Below, in pieces: positions 1 through 5,343 of a DNA stretch of 5,343 nucleotides; the first letter of the stretch is position 1; each line of letters begins with the position of its first letter. A program made the position numbers and the translations under genes. The notes below the pieces were generated by a model. The model saw only the letters and a program-made list of their open reading frames with translations, searched no databases and was not told the DNA's origin. Where the stretch lies: positions 1 to 5,343 of the forward strand of contig CAMBBY010000134.1 of the NCBI GenBank assembly GCA_945863825.1. The letters are read 5' to 3'. Origin of the DNA: an uncultured Prevotella sp. (GTDB lineage Bacteria > Bacteroidota > Bacteroidia > Bacteroidales > Bacteroidaceae).

Positions 1-53
1 TCGTGACCTCCTGCGTGACAGGCAGGCATTCTAACCAACTGAACTAACGCACC
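1..53 (-). tRNA. tRNA-Asp (anticodon GTC), 3' part cut off by the window edge
   Basis: Read on the minus strand, the 5' end at 53 begins GGTGCGT (acceptor strand). A D-arm with GTTC...GAAT and an AGTTGGTTA loop follows, then a perfect 5-bp anticodon stem CCTGC/GCAGG enclosing the loop CTGTCAC. The middle triplet GTC reads aspartate codons GAC and GAU. The variable region AGGTC follows, and the window ends in the first bases of the T stem (ACGA). The arm lengths (7, 2, 4, 9, 4, 1, 5, 7, 5, 5) match a canonical tRNA, so about 24 nt of T arm and acceptor strand lie outside the window. It is the last gene in a run of minus-strand genes but has its own promoter. The identity is close to certain from the anticodon stem-loop and the typical AGTTGGTTAGAA core. 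Confidence 0.95.
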
Positions 54-103
54 TTCAAGTAACAAATCTCATTAGCTTGAAGCTCATTTCTCATTTGCGA
101 GTG

Positions 104-135
104 CAAAGGTACTACATTTTTTTGATTCCACCAAT
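104..135 (-). promoter_or_regulatory. Bacteroidota-type promoter for tRNA-Asp
   Basis: On the minus strand the -7 element TACCTTTG (111 to 104) is an exact match to the Bacteroidota consensus TAnnTTTG. The -33 element ATTG (135 to 132) differs from TTTG by one base, and the spacer is 20 nt, within the usual 19-21. Transcription would start near position 97-99, giving a tRNA leader of roughly 45 nt. The -33 box lies 16 nt beyond the acetyltransferase stop codon, so the promoter fills the gap between the two genes. The leader holds three CTCATT hexamers on the plus strand (68-73, 83-88, 90-95) and the short palindrome AGCTTGAAGCT (74-84), with no assigned role. Confidence 0.75.
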
Positions 136-150
136 TTTTTCGGCAACTTT

Positions 151-669
151 TTACAAGAATTTTTGAAAAAAAATCGCATCACTATACTTCTTGCCATCAA
201 AAAGCCATGCATTCAACCTCGTAGTCTTCTGAAAATCAGATAGTTCGAGCACTTTTATACATTTTTCATTATGTTCTGGAACAATCGCATAAATTTGATG
301 CAAATGTATCACTTTTCTTCCATAATCCACTATTTTATCCAAAACAGCAGAAGCATAACCCCGTCCGCGATACTCCTTCCGGATGACCAAACCCAACTCT
401 GCACGGCGGTGAATAGGAGAAAAATCCATCAAATCAACCATACCTATCGTCTCTCCGACTTCATTATCTATCATCAACCGCACCTGCTTGTCTGCAAAAA
501 TATCGCCAGTTGCTGATGTAATATAGTCCAGAAGCATACTTTTGGAATAAGGAACATTGGTAACACCTACATTCCACAACCTGTCATCATTCTCAACTCC
601 ATACAAGAAATCCAAGTCTTCCGGCTCCATCGCCCGAAGCTTTATCTGAGGTTTTTTACTATTTTCCAT
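151..669 (-). CDS. GNAT-family N-acetyltransferase (RimJ/RimL or SpeG-like)
   Basis: A 172-residue cytoplasmic protein with the GNAT fold. Such enzymes transfer the acetyl group of acetyl-CoA to a primary amine. The N-terminus (IKLRAMEPEDLDFLY, residues 9-23) is the usual first strand and helix of the Acetyltransf_3 group. Residues 70-80 (EVGETIGMVDL) give the central strands, residues 91-96 (ELGLVI) strand beta-4, and residues 101-106 (RGRGYA) the pyrophosphate-binding loop of motif A. Residues 133-145 (HNEKCIKVLELSD) match the region that normally reads N-x-x-S...LGF; here Cys137 replaces the common Ser and Asp145 replaces Gly. The substrate cannot be read from sequence: polyamine, ribosomal protein N-terminus and amino sugar are all possible, with the polyamine acetyltransferase SpeG the closest by feel. 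The gene starts 21 nt after the glycosyltransferase stop, behind a weak AGAAAG site, so it is probably cotranscribed with it. The length is normal and the gene intact, and no T-rich terminator follows it. Confidence 0.9.
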   Translation of the reverse strand: MENSKKPQIKLRAMEPEDLDFLYGVENDDRLWNVGVTNVPYSKSMLLDYITSATGDIFADKQVRLMIDNEVGETIGMVDLMDFSPIHRRAELGLVIRKEYRGRGYASAVLDKIVDYGRKVIHLHQIYAIVPEHNEKCIKVLELSDFQKTTRLNAWLFDGKKYSDAIFFQKFL

Positions 670-690
670 GACTTTCTACACTTGTACACC

Positions 691-1878
691 TTATTTTATT
701 ACTTCTGCATCTGTAATCAGCATGCCAGAATTCTGATGATAGAATCCTATTTTCCTCAAAGGAGAAGGAGCTACTGCAAAAACTTCGAGGATTTGTTCGT
801 AATCAAATTCCGAAACATCGAAGACAACAATCTGCAGTTTCTTAGAATCAGTAATCTTCTCCAAGAAAGTCGCTGTCAGTTCATTCTTGCCGCAAGCTAC
901 AAATTCTGCCATCAAACCTTTCCGGCGCACCAACTCTCCACATTGCTCTTGCATCTCCTTACTTCCTACAAACACATAGTTCGGAGTCTGCCACTCATAG
1001 GTGATAAATCCTAAGCTCTTACGGGCCCTGTCGATCTGCATCTGGAAAAGGGCAAGAGTAGCCTTGGCATAAATGGCTGCCTTGACAGGTAAACTGATGA
1101 GCCACGACATACCGGAATAATGTTTTCTGAAGAAGATAAGCATCGCCTCATAGAACACATGCACATAGCGGAAGCTCGACTTCTGAGTACTCTCACCCTT
1201 ATAATGCAAGATGGTAGAAGGAAGATAATAATTGTGATAACCTCCCTTCAGAATACGATAAGAAAGATCGATATCCTCGCCATACATGAAGAAGTCCTCG
1301 TCCAGATAACCCACCTCATCGATGGTTTTCTTTCGCAACAGACAGAAGGCTCCACTCACCACCTCTATCCTTCCCGGTTTATCCCAAGGAAGTGCGCTCA
1401 TATAATAATGACCGAAACGGTGACTTTTCGGGAAACGGGCACACAGACCTACCATCTTGTAGAAAGCCACCATCGGAGAAGGCAACCCTCTCCTACTTTC
1501 CAGTGCCGGCTTACCAGAAGCATCCAACATGCGAACACCTAAAGAACCGGCATCTTCGTGAGCATCCATGAAGTCGATAGCCTCACGAATCGTAGATTCT
1601 CCTACCACCGTATCAGGATTGAGAAGCAGTACATACTCTGCATGACTCTTGCGAATCGCCAGATTGTTGGCTCTCGCAAAACCCAAATTATGAGGACTGT
1701 CTATCAGGTTCACCTGTGTAAAACGCTTCGAAAGATAATCCACCGACCCGTCCTTGGAATGATTATCGACGACAAACACCTCCGACTCTATACCCTGAAG
1801 CGCTCTCTGGAGAGATTCAAGACACTGTTGGAGATAGAATTTCACGTTATAGCTAACGATTACAACTGTAATTTTCAC
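691..1878 (-). CDS. Family 2 glycosyltransferase, WbbL-like, with extra C-terminal alpha/beta domain
   Basis: Probably an inverting GT2 (GT-A fold) enzyme that adds a sugar, perhaps rhamnose, to a lipid-linked or surface glycan at the inner face of the cytoplasmic membrane. With a GTG start at 1878 the protein has 395 residues and begins KITVVIVSYNV, the usual GT2 N-terminus. Later motifs are VVDN (36-39), NLGFARANN (64-72), NPD as the metal-binding DxD equivalent (87-89), SGAF (185-188), and GEDIDLSYR (200-208) carrying the acidic catalytic-base motif. A hydrophobic, basic stretch (about 250-295) may bind the membrane. From about residue 310 a roughly 85-residue alternating beta/alpha domain follows. 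An alternative in-frame TTG start at 1932 would add 18 residues and sit 3 nt after the upstream stop. I prefer GTG because the added segment lies outside the domain; no ATG start is available there. The donor and acceptor are not predictable; WbbL is a family resemblance only. Confidence 0.9.
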   Translation of the reverse strand: MKITVVIVSYNVKFYLQQCLESLQRALQGIESEVFVVDNHSKDGSVDYLSKRFTQVNLIDSPHNLGFARANNLAIRKSHAEYVLLLNPDTVVGESTIREAIDFMDAHEDAGSLGVRMLDASGKPALESRRGLPSPMVAFYKMVGLCARFPKSHRFGHYYMSALPWDKPGRIEVVSGAFCLLRKKTIDEVGYLDEDFFMYGEDIDLSYRILKGGYHNYYLPSTILHYKGESTQKSSFRYVHVFYEAMLIFFRKHYSGMSWLISLPVKAAIYAKATLALFQMQIDRARKSLGFITYEWQTPNYVFVGSKEMQEQCGELVRRKGLMAEFVACGKNELTATFLEKITDSKKLQIVVFDVSEFDYEQILEVFAVAPSPLRKIGFYHQNSGMLITDAEVIK

Positions 1879-1935
1879 CTTATTATATATATAGGAAGAA
1901 TAAATATGATTAACATGATGCCTGAAAAGCAAATG

Positions 1936-2370
1936 TTATGCTGGAATATCTTCTGTTTCAGACACACATCTCGCCATGGATGGATATACGAAAAAGACAC
2001 ACAGGAAAAGGATGATTGCCATATAGCCGAAAGCAGGCGACATCGTCTGGTAATACATGAAGGTATTGACCAGCATCGGCAAGCACAGCATGTTGATGCG
2101 AGCTGTGCCCCAAGGCAAAAGAGCCGATCCTTTACCATTCACCAACTTGCGCTTGACAGCCTTGAAAGCAAACAACTTCAGAGCCAAAGGGATGACCGCA
2201 ATGGTAAGAAACTCCATGATGACCTGCATCAAAAATACAAAATCACTACTGAAAAGCAAAGTGCCTGGCGCTAACATTTCAGTTTCGTAGAGCAAAACCA
2301 TGAGAATGGCTGCCAATAATAATACCCAAAAGTTGATAAGCAATATTCGCTGGGAAAATTTCAAGTTCAT
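1936..2370 (-). CDS. Four-helix integral membrane protein of unknown function
   Basis: A 144-residue protein that I do not recognise as a named family. It has four hydrophobic segments, at about residues 9-28, 41-66, 92-108 and 112-131. A basic cytoplasmic-type loop lies between helices 2 and 3 (KAVKRKLVNGKG, 70-81), followed by the polar stretch LLPWGTARIN. The tail is short and acidic (SETEDIPA). By the positive-inside rule the 70-81 loop and both ends are probably cytoplasmic. There is no signal peptide and no enzyme motif. Its ATG follows an A-only stretch (AAAGAAAAAA), a common Bacteroidota initiation context. It lies 100 nt downstream of recR and 57 nt upstream of the glycosyltransferase (3 nt if that gene uses its TTG start). 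The spacing suggests cotranscription with the glycosyltransferase and perhaps a role in the same envelope process; this is inference only. The gene is complete and compositionally like its neighbours. Confidence 0.85.
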   Translation of the reverse strand: MNLKFSQRILLINFWVLLLAAILMVLLYETEMLAPGTLLFSSDFVFLMQVIMEFLTIAVIPLALKLFAFKAVKRKLVNGKGSALLPWGTARINMLCLPMLVNTFMYYQTMSPAFGYMAIILFLCVFFVYPSMARCVSETEDIPA

Positions 2371-2470
2371 TTTTTTCTTTGTTATAGAAAACCTATTTCT
2401 CTATTTTAGAGGTCTATTTTCTGCATTAAAAATACGATTCATCTGAAAGTGAGAAGGAGATGAAATTCTC

Positions 2471-3082
2471 TTATTGACCGAAAGGAGTACGATTGACTAT
2501 TGAACGACCGAGCGTTACTTCATCCGTATATTCCAGTTCGTTTCCTACAGAAATTCCTCTCGCAATTACCGACAGTTTTACTGGATAATCTGCCAACTTG
2601 CGGGAAATGTAGAAGTTGGTGGTATCACCCTCCATTGTACTGCTCAAGGCAAGAATCACCTCATCGACACCTCCATGAGCCACCCTCTCCACAAGTGAAT
2701 CTATCTCAAGATCAGCCGGTCCGATACCATCCATTGGAGAAATAATACCACCCAAGACATGATATAGTCCGTGAAACTGTTGGGTATTCTCTACAGCCAT
2801 CACATCCTGAATGTTCTCCACCACACAAATAATGGAGGCATCCCGGCGGGGATCACTGCATATCGGACAAACTTCGGTATCGCTCACATTATGACATACA
2901 CGACAATACTTTACCTCACGCTTGAGTTGAGAGACGGCACCCACAAACTGTTCCACCGACTCATCGCTCTGGCGCAGGGTATGAAGAACAAGGCGCAAAG
3001 CTGTTTTGCGCCCTATTCCCGGCAGTTTGGCAAACTCGCTCACCGCCTTTTCCAAAAGTGCTGATGGATATTTCTGTATCAT
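2471..3082 (-). CDS. recR: Recombination mediator protein RecR
   Basis: RecR is a toroidal DNA-binding protein of the RecF(O)R pathway. With RecO (and RecF) it helps load RecA onto single-stranded DNA covered by SSB at gaps and stalled forks. The 203-residue length is typical. The parts appear in the expected order: the helix-hairpin-helix segment [13 protein letters not shown] (19-31), a four-cysteine zinc finger with Cys60, Cys63, Cys72 and Cys75, and a Toprim domain starting at ICVVEN (85-90) with the acidic DGIGPADL region (118-125). The C-terminal block is [17 protein letters not shown] (173-189) followed by [12 protein letters not shown]. All key residues are present. Its ATG at 3082 overlaps the TAA of the upstream beta-barrel gene by one base (TAATG), with no clear ribosome site of its own, so translation is probably coupled. 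In many other bacteria recR follows dnaX and a YbaB-family gene; that arrangement is not present here. Confidence 0.98.
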   Translation of the reverse strand: MIQKYPSALLEKAVSEFAKLPGIGRKTALRLVLHTLRQSDESVEQFVGAVSQLKREVKYCRVCHNVSDTEVCPICSDPRRDASIICVVENIQDVMAVENTQQFHGLYHVLGGIISPMDGIGPADLEIDSLVERVAHGGVDEVILALSSTMEGDTTNFYISRKLADYPVKLSVIARGISVGNELEYTDEVTLGRSIVNRTPFGQ

Positions 3083-3564
3083 TACAGATAAACACCAATA
3101 CCGACACGCAGACCTACTGTTGAGAAGTCTGAATGATTCTTGAAACTCTGGTCGTAATAAATGGCTGGTTCAATAGTCACGGTACGACTCAAGAAAAAGG
3201 CATAACCCACTTCTACTCCTGGCATCACGTCATTGTAGCTACCGGTATGAGCCAACTTGACACCAGCACCTAAATAGAGACCATTCTGGATAATATAGTA
3301 TCTACCCTGCGCACCTACGCTAAAATAATCCTTGACACCGTCCTTGCCCGAATGATCATAAGACAACTGACCTACAGCCATCAGATTATCGGCAAAGAGA
3401 TAACCCGCCTTAGCCTGAACACCTAAATTGAGCTCGCTTGAACCATTATAACTCAAATTGAGGCCAGAAAGAGATGCCCCACAATATACCTTACCTTCTT
3501 CAAACTGTGCATTTGCCGACACCGTCAACAAAAGAGATGCACATAAAATAGCTAATTTCATCAT
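3082..3564 (-). CDS. Small exported outer-membrane beta-barrel protein
   Basis: A 160-residue protein with a Sec signal peptide: MMK, a hydrophobic core [14 protein letters not shown], and a probable cleavage after SANA (residue 19), leaving a mature chain starting QFEEG. The mature part of about 141 residues shows about eight amphipathic strands of alternating polar and hydrophobic residues rich in Gly, Tyr and Ala. Examples are [14 protein letters not shown] (44-57), [13 protein letters not shown] (80-92), [11 protein letters not shown] (95-105), VTIEPAIYY (129-137) and the last strand [11 protein letters not shown] (150-160). This size and pattern fit an eight-stranded outer-membrane barrel of the OmpX/OmpW size class. 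The chain ends in Leu rather than the common terminal Phe. Ligand and role are unknown. Two consecutive ATGs are possible starts; GAGA upstream is better spaced for the second (position 3561). Its stop overlaps the recR start. I see no strong promoter in the 128-bp gap upstream, so it may be read from the cstA promoter or a weak local one. Confidence 0.88.
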   Translation of the reverse strand: MMKLAILCASLLLTVSANAQFEEGKVYCGASLSGLNLSYNGSSELNLGVQAKAGYLFADNLMAVGQLSYDHSGKDGVKDYFSVGAQGRYYIIQNGLYLGAGVKLAHTGSYNDVMPGVEVGYAFFLSRTVTIEPAIYYDQSFKNHSDFSTVGLRVGIGVYL

Positions 3565-3585
3565 ATCTCGATTATTTTATAGATA

Positions 3586-3602
3586 AATCACAACCTGTGA
3601 TT
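3586..3602. repeat. Perfect 7-bp inverted repeat in the leader of the beta-barrel gene
   Basis: The plus strand reads AATCACA-ACC-TGTGATT, two perfect 7-base arms around a 3-base centre, lying 21 bases upstream of the beta-barrel start codon. In RNA it would form a short hairpin with an ACC or GGT loop; as DNA it could be an operator half-site pair. On the minus strand it is not followed by a T-tract, so it is a poor terminator for cstA. The TCACA/TGTGA half-sites recall CRP/FNR-family half-sites, but in the opposite order and with 3 instead of 6 central bases, so it is not a CRP site as such. Confidence 0.5.
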
Positions 3603-3646
3603 ATTTTTATTTATTCTAATGATTTCGCCATTCTGATTTCTTCTGC

Positions 3647-3673
3647 ATTCTGATGCCATTCCGCACTCAGAAT
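3647..3673 (-). other. Hairpin just downstream of the cstA stop codon
   Basis: On the minus strand the sequence forms ATTCTGA, a bulged G, TGC, loop GGAATG, GCA, TCAGAAT. That is ten base pairs with one bulge, starting 19 nt after the TAG stop of cstA. The bases after it on the minus strand are purine-rich (GCAGAAGAAA), not a T-run, so it is not a standard intrinsic terminator. It could be an mRNA 3'-end stabilising or processing hairpin within a cstA to beta-barrel transcript, or an attenuating element. A second TCAGAAT copy (3630-3636) could pair with the same ATTCTGA arm instead. Confidence 0.45.
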
Positions 3674-3692
3674 CATACCATCAACAGTCAGA

Positions 3693-5225
3693 CTACTTTC
3701 CTCCGATATTCTTGCGCTTTAATCCCTTATACCAGGAATAGAACCAAACCAGTGCTACAACCAGTATCAGACAACTGCCCGTATAGGCCATCGGCTCTTG
3801 CAATCCTAAAGCCTGCTTGCTGACCAACAGGAATGTAGAACATACCACTGTCATAAAGAGTGCTGGTACGAGTGTGACCACAAATGGTTTCTTGTTCTCT
3901 ACAAGATAAACCGTCAGCGTCCATAAAGTAAATACTGACAAGGTCTGGTTGGCCCATCCGAAGTATTGCCAAATCACATTGAATCCGTCTGGATTTGCCA
4001 TCTGCCATACCAAAAGAAGAATGGCTGCAACAAACATAGGAATACAGATGAGCAGGCGACGATGTATTGTATGCTGTTCGATGCCCAAGAACTCAGCGAT
4101 GATGAGTCTGGCACTGCGGAAAGCAGTATCGCCACTGGTAATAGGAGCTGCCACAACACCGAGAAGGGCAAGGATTCCACCAACCACACCAAGCCAACTG
4201 GAACAGATTATCTTCACAACTGTAGGAGCATCGAAGAACTGAACGAGCGACTTTCCATCAGGCGTACCAAACTGAGCGATAAACTGCTGGGCGACATCAG
4301 CAGGAACAACCTCTTTCCAACCACCATCATAGAAGAAGTAGATAGAGACTGGAGCCCAAATCAAAGCGACGACCCCCTCAGTAATCATAGAACCGTAGAA
4401 GATAGGACGGCCCAACTTCTCACTTTTCATACAACGTGCCATCAAAGGACTTTGAGTAGCATGGAAACCACTGATGGCTCCACAGGCTATCGTGATGAAA
4501 AGACAAGGGAAAATCGGATTCTTGTCCATAAAGGCATCCACACCTAACCAACTCGTATTCAGATTGTTATTGCTATTTGCCATATCACTCCAAAGTTCAG
4601 GCAAATCTGGCATCTTGACAAAGAGTCCAACCATCAGAGCACCTGCCATAAACAACAGGGAGATGGCAAACAGAGGATATATCTTGCCGATAATCTTATC
4701 AATCGGCAGGAGCGTTGCTATAATATAGTAGATGAAAATGGCAATGATCCACCACATCTTGCTACCCCAGATACTTTCAAGAATAATAGCAGGACTATAG
4801 ACAAATACTACACCCACCATCATCAGCAGAAGAACGGAGAAGACAAGCATCACTTTCTTGGTTCTGCCACCCAGATACTTACCTACCAATTCTGGCAAAC
4901 CGGCACCACCATTACGAATACTCAACATACCACTCAGATAATCATGCATCGCACCGGCAAAGATACAACCCAAAACAATCCAGAGATAAGCTACGGGACC
5001 ATACCATGCACCCATGATGGCACCGAAGATAGGACCAGTACCTGCAATATTGAGAAATTGAATCATAAAAATCTTCCAACTTGGCAATACGAGAAAGTCA
5101 ACTCCATCAGCCTTGGTCAGCGCTGGAGTTGGACGATCATCAGGACCGAAAATATGTGCTACAAATTTTCCATAGAACAAGTAGCCGAGCACAAGGGCTA
5201 CAAGACTTAACATAAAACTTACCAT
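3693..5225 (-). CDS. cstA: CstA-family carbon-starvation transporter, short form
   Basis: A 510-residue inner-membrane transporter of the CstA family. Studied members (E. coli CstA and BtsT, Campylobacter CstA) import pyruvate and/or peptides, usually with protons, when carbon is short. The diagnostic blocks are present in order: FLNIAGTGPIFGAIMG (57-72), GAMHDYLSGM (91-100), RNGGAGLPELVGKYLG (104-119), GFHATQSPLMARCM (253-266), PITSGDTAFRSARLI (361-375) and WQYFGWANQTL (419-429). Well over ten hydrophobic segments span nearly the whole length. It is about 190 residues shorter than the E. coli proteins of about 700, but all core blocks and a basic cytoplasmic tail (KGLKRKNIGGK) are intact, so this is a compact form and not a truncation. 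The ATG at 5225 follows an A-rich AAAGTAAA stretch with no strong Shine-Dalgarno site. It is the first gene of the minus-strand run, with its own consensus promoter and a palindrome-bearing leader. The substrate (pyruvate or peptide) is not decidable here. Confidence 0.95.
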   Translation of the reverse strand: MVSFMLSLVALVLGYLFYGKFVAHIFGPDDRPTPALTKADGVDFLVLPSWKIFMIQFLNIAGTGPIFGAIMGAWYGPVAYLWIVLGCIFAGAMHDYLSGMLSIRNGGAGLPELVGKYLGGRTKKVMLVFSVLLLMMVGVVFVYSPAIILESIWGSKMWWIIAIFIYYIIATLLPIDKIIGKIYPLFAISLLFMAGALMVGLFVKMPDLPELWSDMANSNNNLNTSWLGVDAFMDKNPIFPCLFITIACGAISGFHATQSPLMARCMKSEKLGRPIFYGSMITEGVVALIWAPVSIYFFYDGGWKEVVPADVAQQFIAQFGTPDGKSLVQFFDAPTVVKIICSSWLGVVGGILALLGVVAAPITSGDTAFRSARLIIAEFLGIEQHTIHRRLLICIPMFVAAILLLVWQMANPDGFNVIWQYFGWANQTLSVFTLWTLTVYLVENKKPFVVTLVPALFMTVVCSTFLLVSKQALGLQEPMAYTGSCLILVVALVWFYSWYKGLKRKNIGGK

Positions 5226-5244
5226 TTTACTTTACAATTTACGT

Positions 5245-5269
5245 TGATATATTATATCAGGTTTAACCT
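5245..5269. promoter_or_regulatory. Two abutting palindromes in the cstA leader
   Basis: Between the predicted transcription start (near 5292) and the cstA ATG lie TGATATA-T-TATATCA (5245-5259) and AGGTTTAACCT (5259-5269). Both are perfect around a single central base, and they share one base. The first ends 19 nt upstream of the start codon. They may be operator sites downstream of the promoter or a small hairpin near the ribosome site. The region is AT-rich, so the first could be partly chance; the second is short. Their role is inferred from position only. Confidence 0.35.
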
Positions 5270-5298
5270 TTTATTAATCTTCAACTAACAATTCTCCG

Positions 5299-5329
5299 CA
5301 AAGGTACGATTTATATTTCAATTAACAAA
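5299..5329 (-). promoter_or_regulatory. Consensus Bacteroidota promoter for cstA
   Basis: On the minus strand the -33 box TTTG (5329 to 5326), a 19-nt spacer and the -7 box TACCTTTG (5306 to 5299) match the Bacteroidota housekeeping consensus TTTG-N19-21-TAnnTTTG exactly. Initiation would fall near 5292-5294, giving a leader of about 67-70 nt before the ATG at 5225. Flanking bases are very AT-rich. This is the strongest promoter in the window and may serve cstA alone or the genes beyond it as well. Confidence 0.8.
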
Positions 5330-5343
5330 AATATTTGTTGAAT

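Noticed and set aside
1558..2274. A 238-codon open frame on the plus strand
   Set aside because: It is antisense to the glycosyltransferase and membrane-protein genes, spans the boundary between them, and its translation is rich in His, Arg, Gln and Cys with no domain pattern.
2371..2470. Possible terminator or promoter in the recR to membrane-protein gap, including CTCTATTTTAGAG (2399-2411), the wider AGAAA-ACCT/AGGT-TTTCT dyad, and the -7-like TAGGTTTT (2395 to 2388)
   Set aside because: The stem is only 5 bp with no T-tract, the wider dyad needs a 4-base bulge, and the -7-like box has no -33 partner at 19-21 nt. The gap is simply AT-rich.
2451..2470. GAGAA...TTCTC inverted repeat just after the recR stop
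   Set aside because: It has a five-base stem with a ten-base loop and no T-run on the minus strand, so it is too weak to call a terminator.
3966..4547. A 193-codon open frame on the plus strand
   Set aside because: It lies wholly antisense to the clear cstA coding sequence, and its product is a low-information string of Thr, Asn and Arg with no motif.
1..5343. Mobile elements, CRISPR arrays, defence islands or phage genes
   Set aside because: I found no repeated spacer structure, transposase, integrase, terminal inverted repeats or target duplications. Composition looks even and all genes are intact and co-directional.

Overview
The window looks like an ordinary stretch of a Bacteroidales chromosome, most likely of the Prevotella/Segatella type. 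The evidence is the Bacteroidota-style promoters (TTTG or ATTG about 19-20 bases before TAnnTTTG), A-rich or absent Shine-Dalgarno sites, moderate GC content, and the style of the proteins. The genus is an inference; the phylum-level assignment is well supported. Every gene I can support is on the minus strand, so the region reads from right to left.

From the right edge: a near-consensus promoter (5299-5329) and a leader of about 70 nt holding two abutting palindromes precede a short-form carbon-starvation transporter of the CstA family (3693-5225). A 128-bp gap follows, with a good hairpin just after the cstA stop and a second perfect dyad just before the next gene. Then comes a small exported outer-membrane beta-barrel protein (3082-3564), whose stop codon overlaps the start codon of recR (2471-3082) in a TAATG junction. 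After a 100-bp gap come a four-helix membrane protein of unknown function (1936-2370), a WbbL-like family 2 glycosyltransferase with an extra C-terminal alpha/beta domain (691-1878, probable GTG start), and a GNAT acetyltransferase (151-669). Just past this acetyltransferase a second Bacteroidota promoter (104-135) drives a tRNA-Asp(GTC), which is cut off by the left edge.

The genes do not form one obvious pathway. The membrane protein, glycosyltransferase and acetyltransferase are closely spaced and could form a small envelope or glycan-modification unit. recR belongs to recombinational repair and appears to be translationally coupled to an outer-membrane protein. CstA would import pyruvate or peptides. 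Coding fills nearly all of the window and no gap exceeds 130 bp. I see no mobile element, CRISPR array, phage gene or defence cassette, and no convincing new multi-gene system. The items most worth a second look are the beta-barrel/recR coupling, the C-terminal domain of the glycosyltransferase, and the dyad structures flanking cstA.
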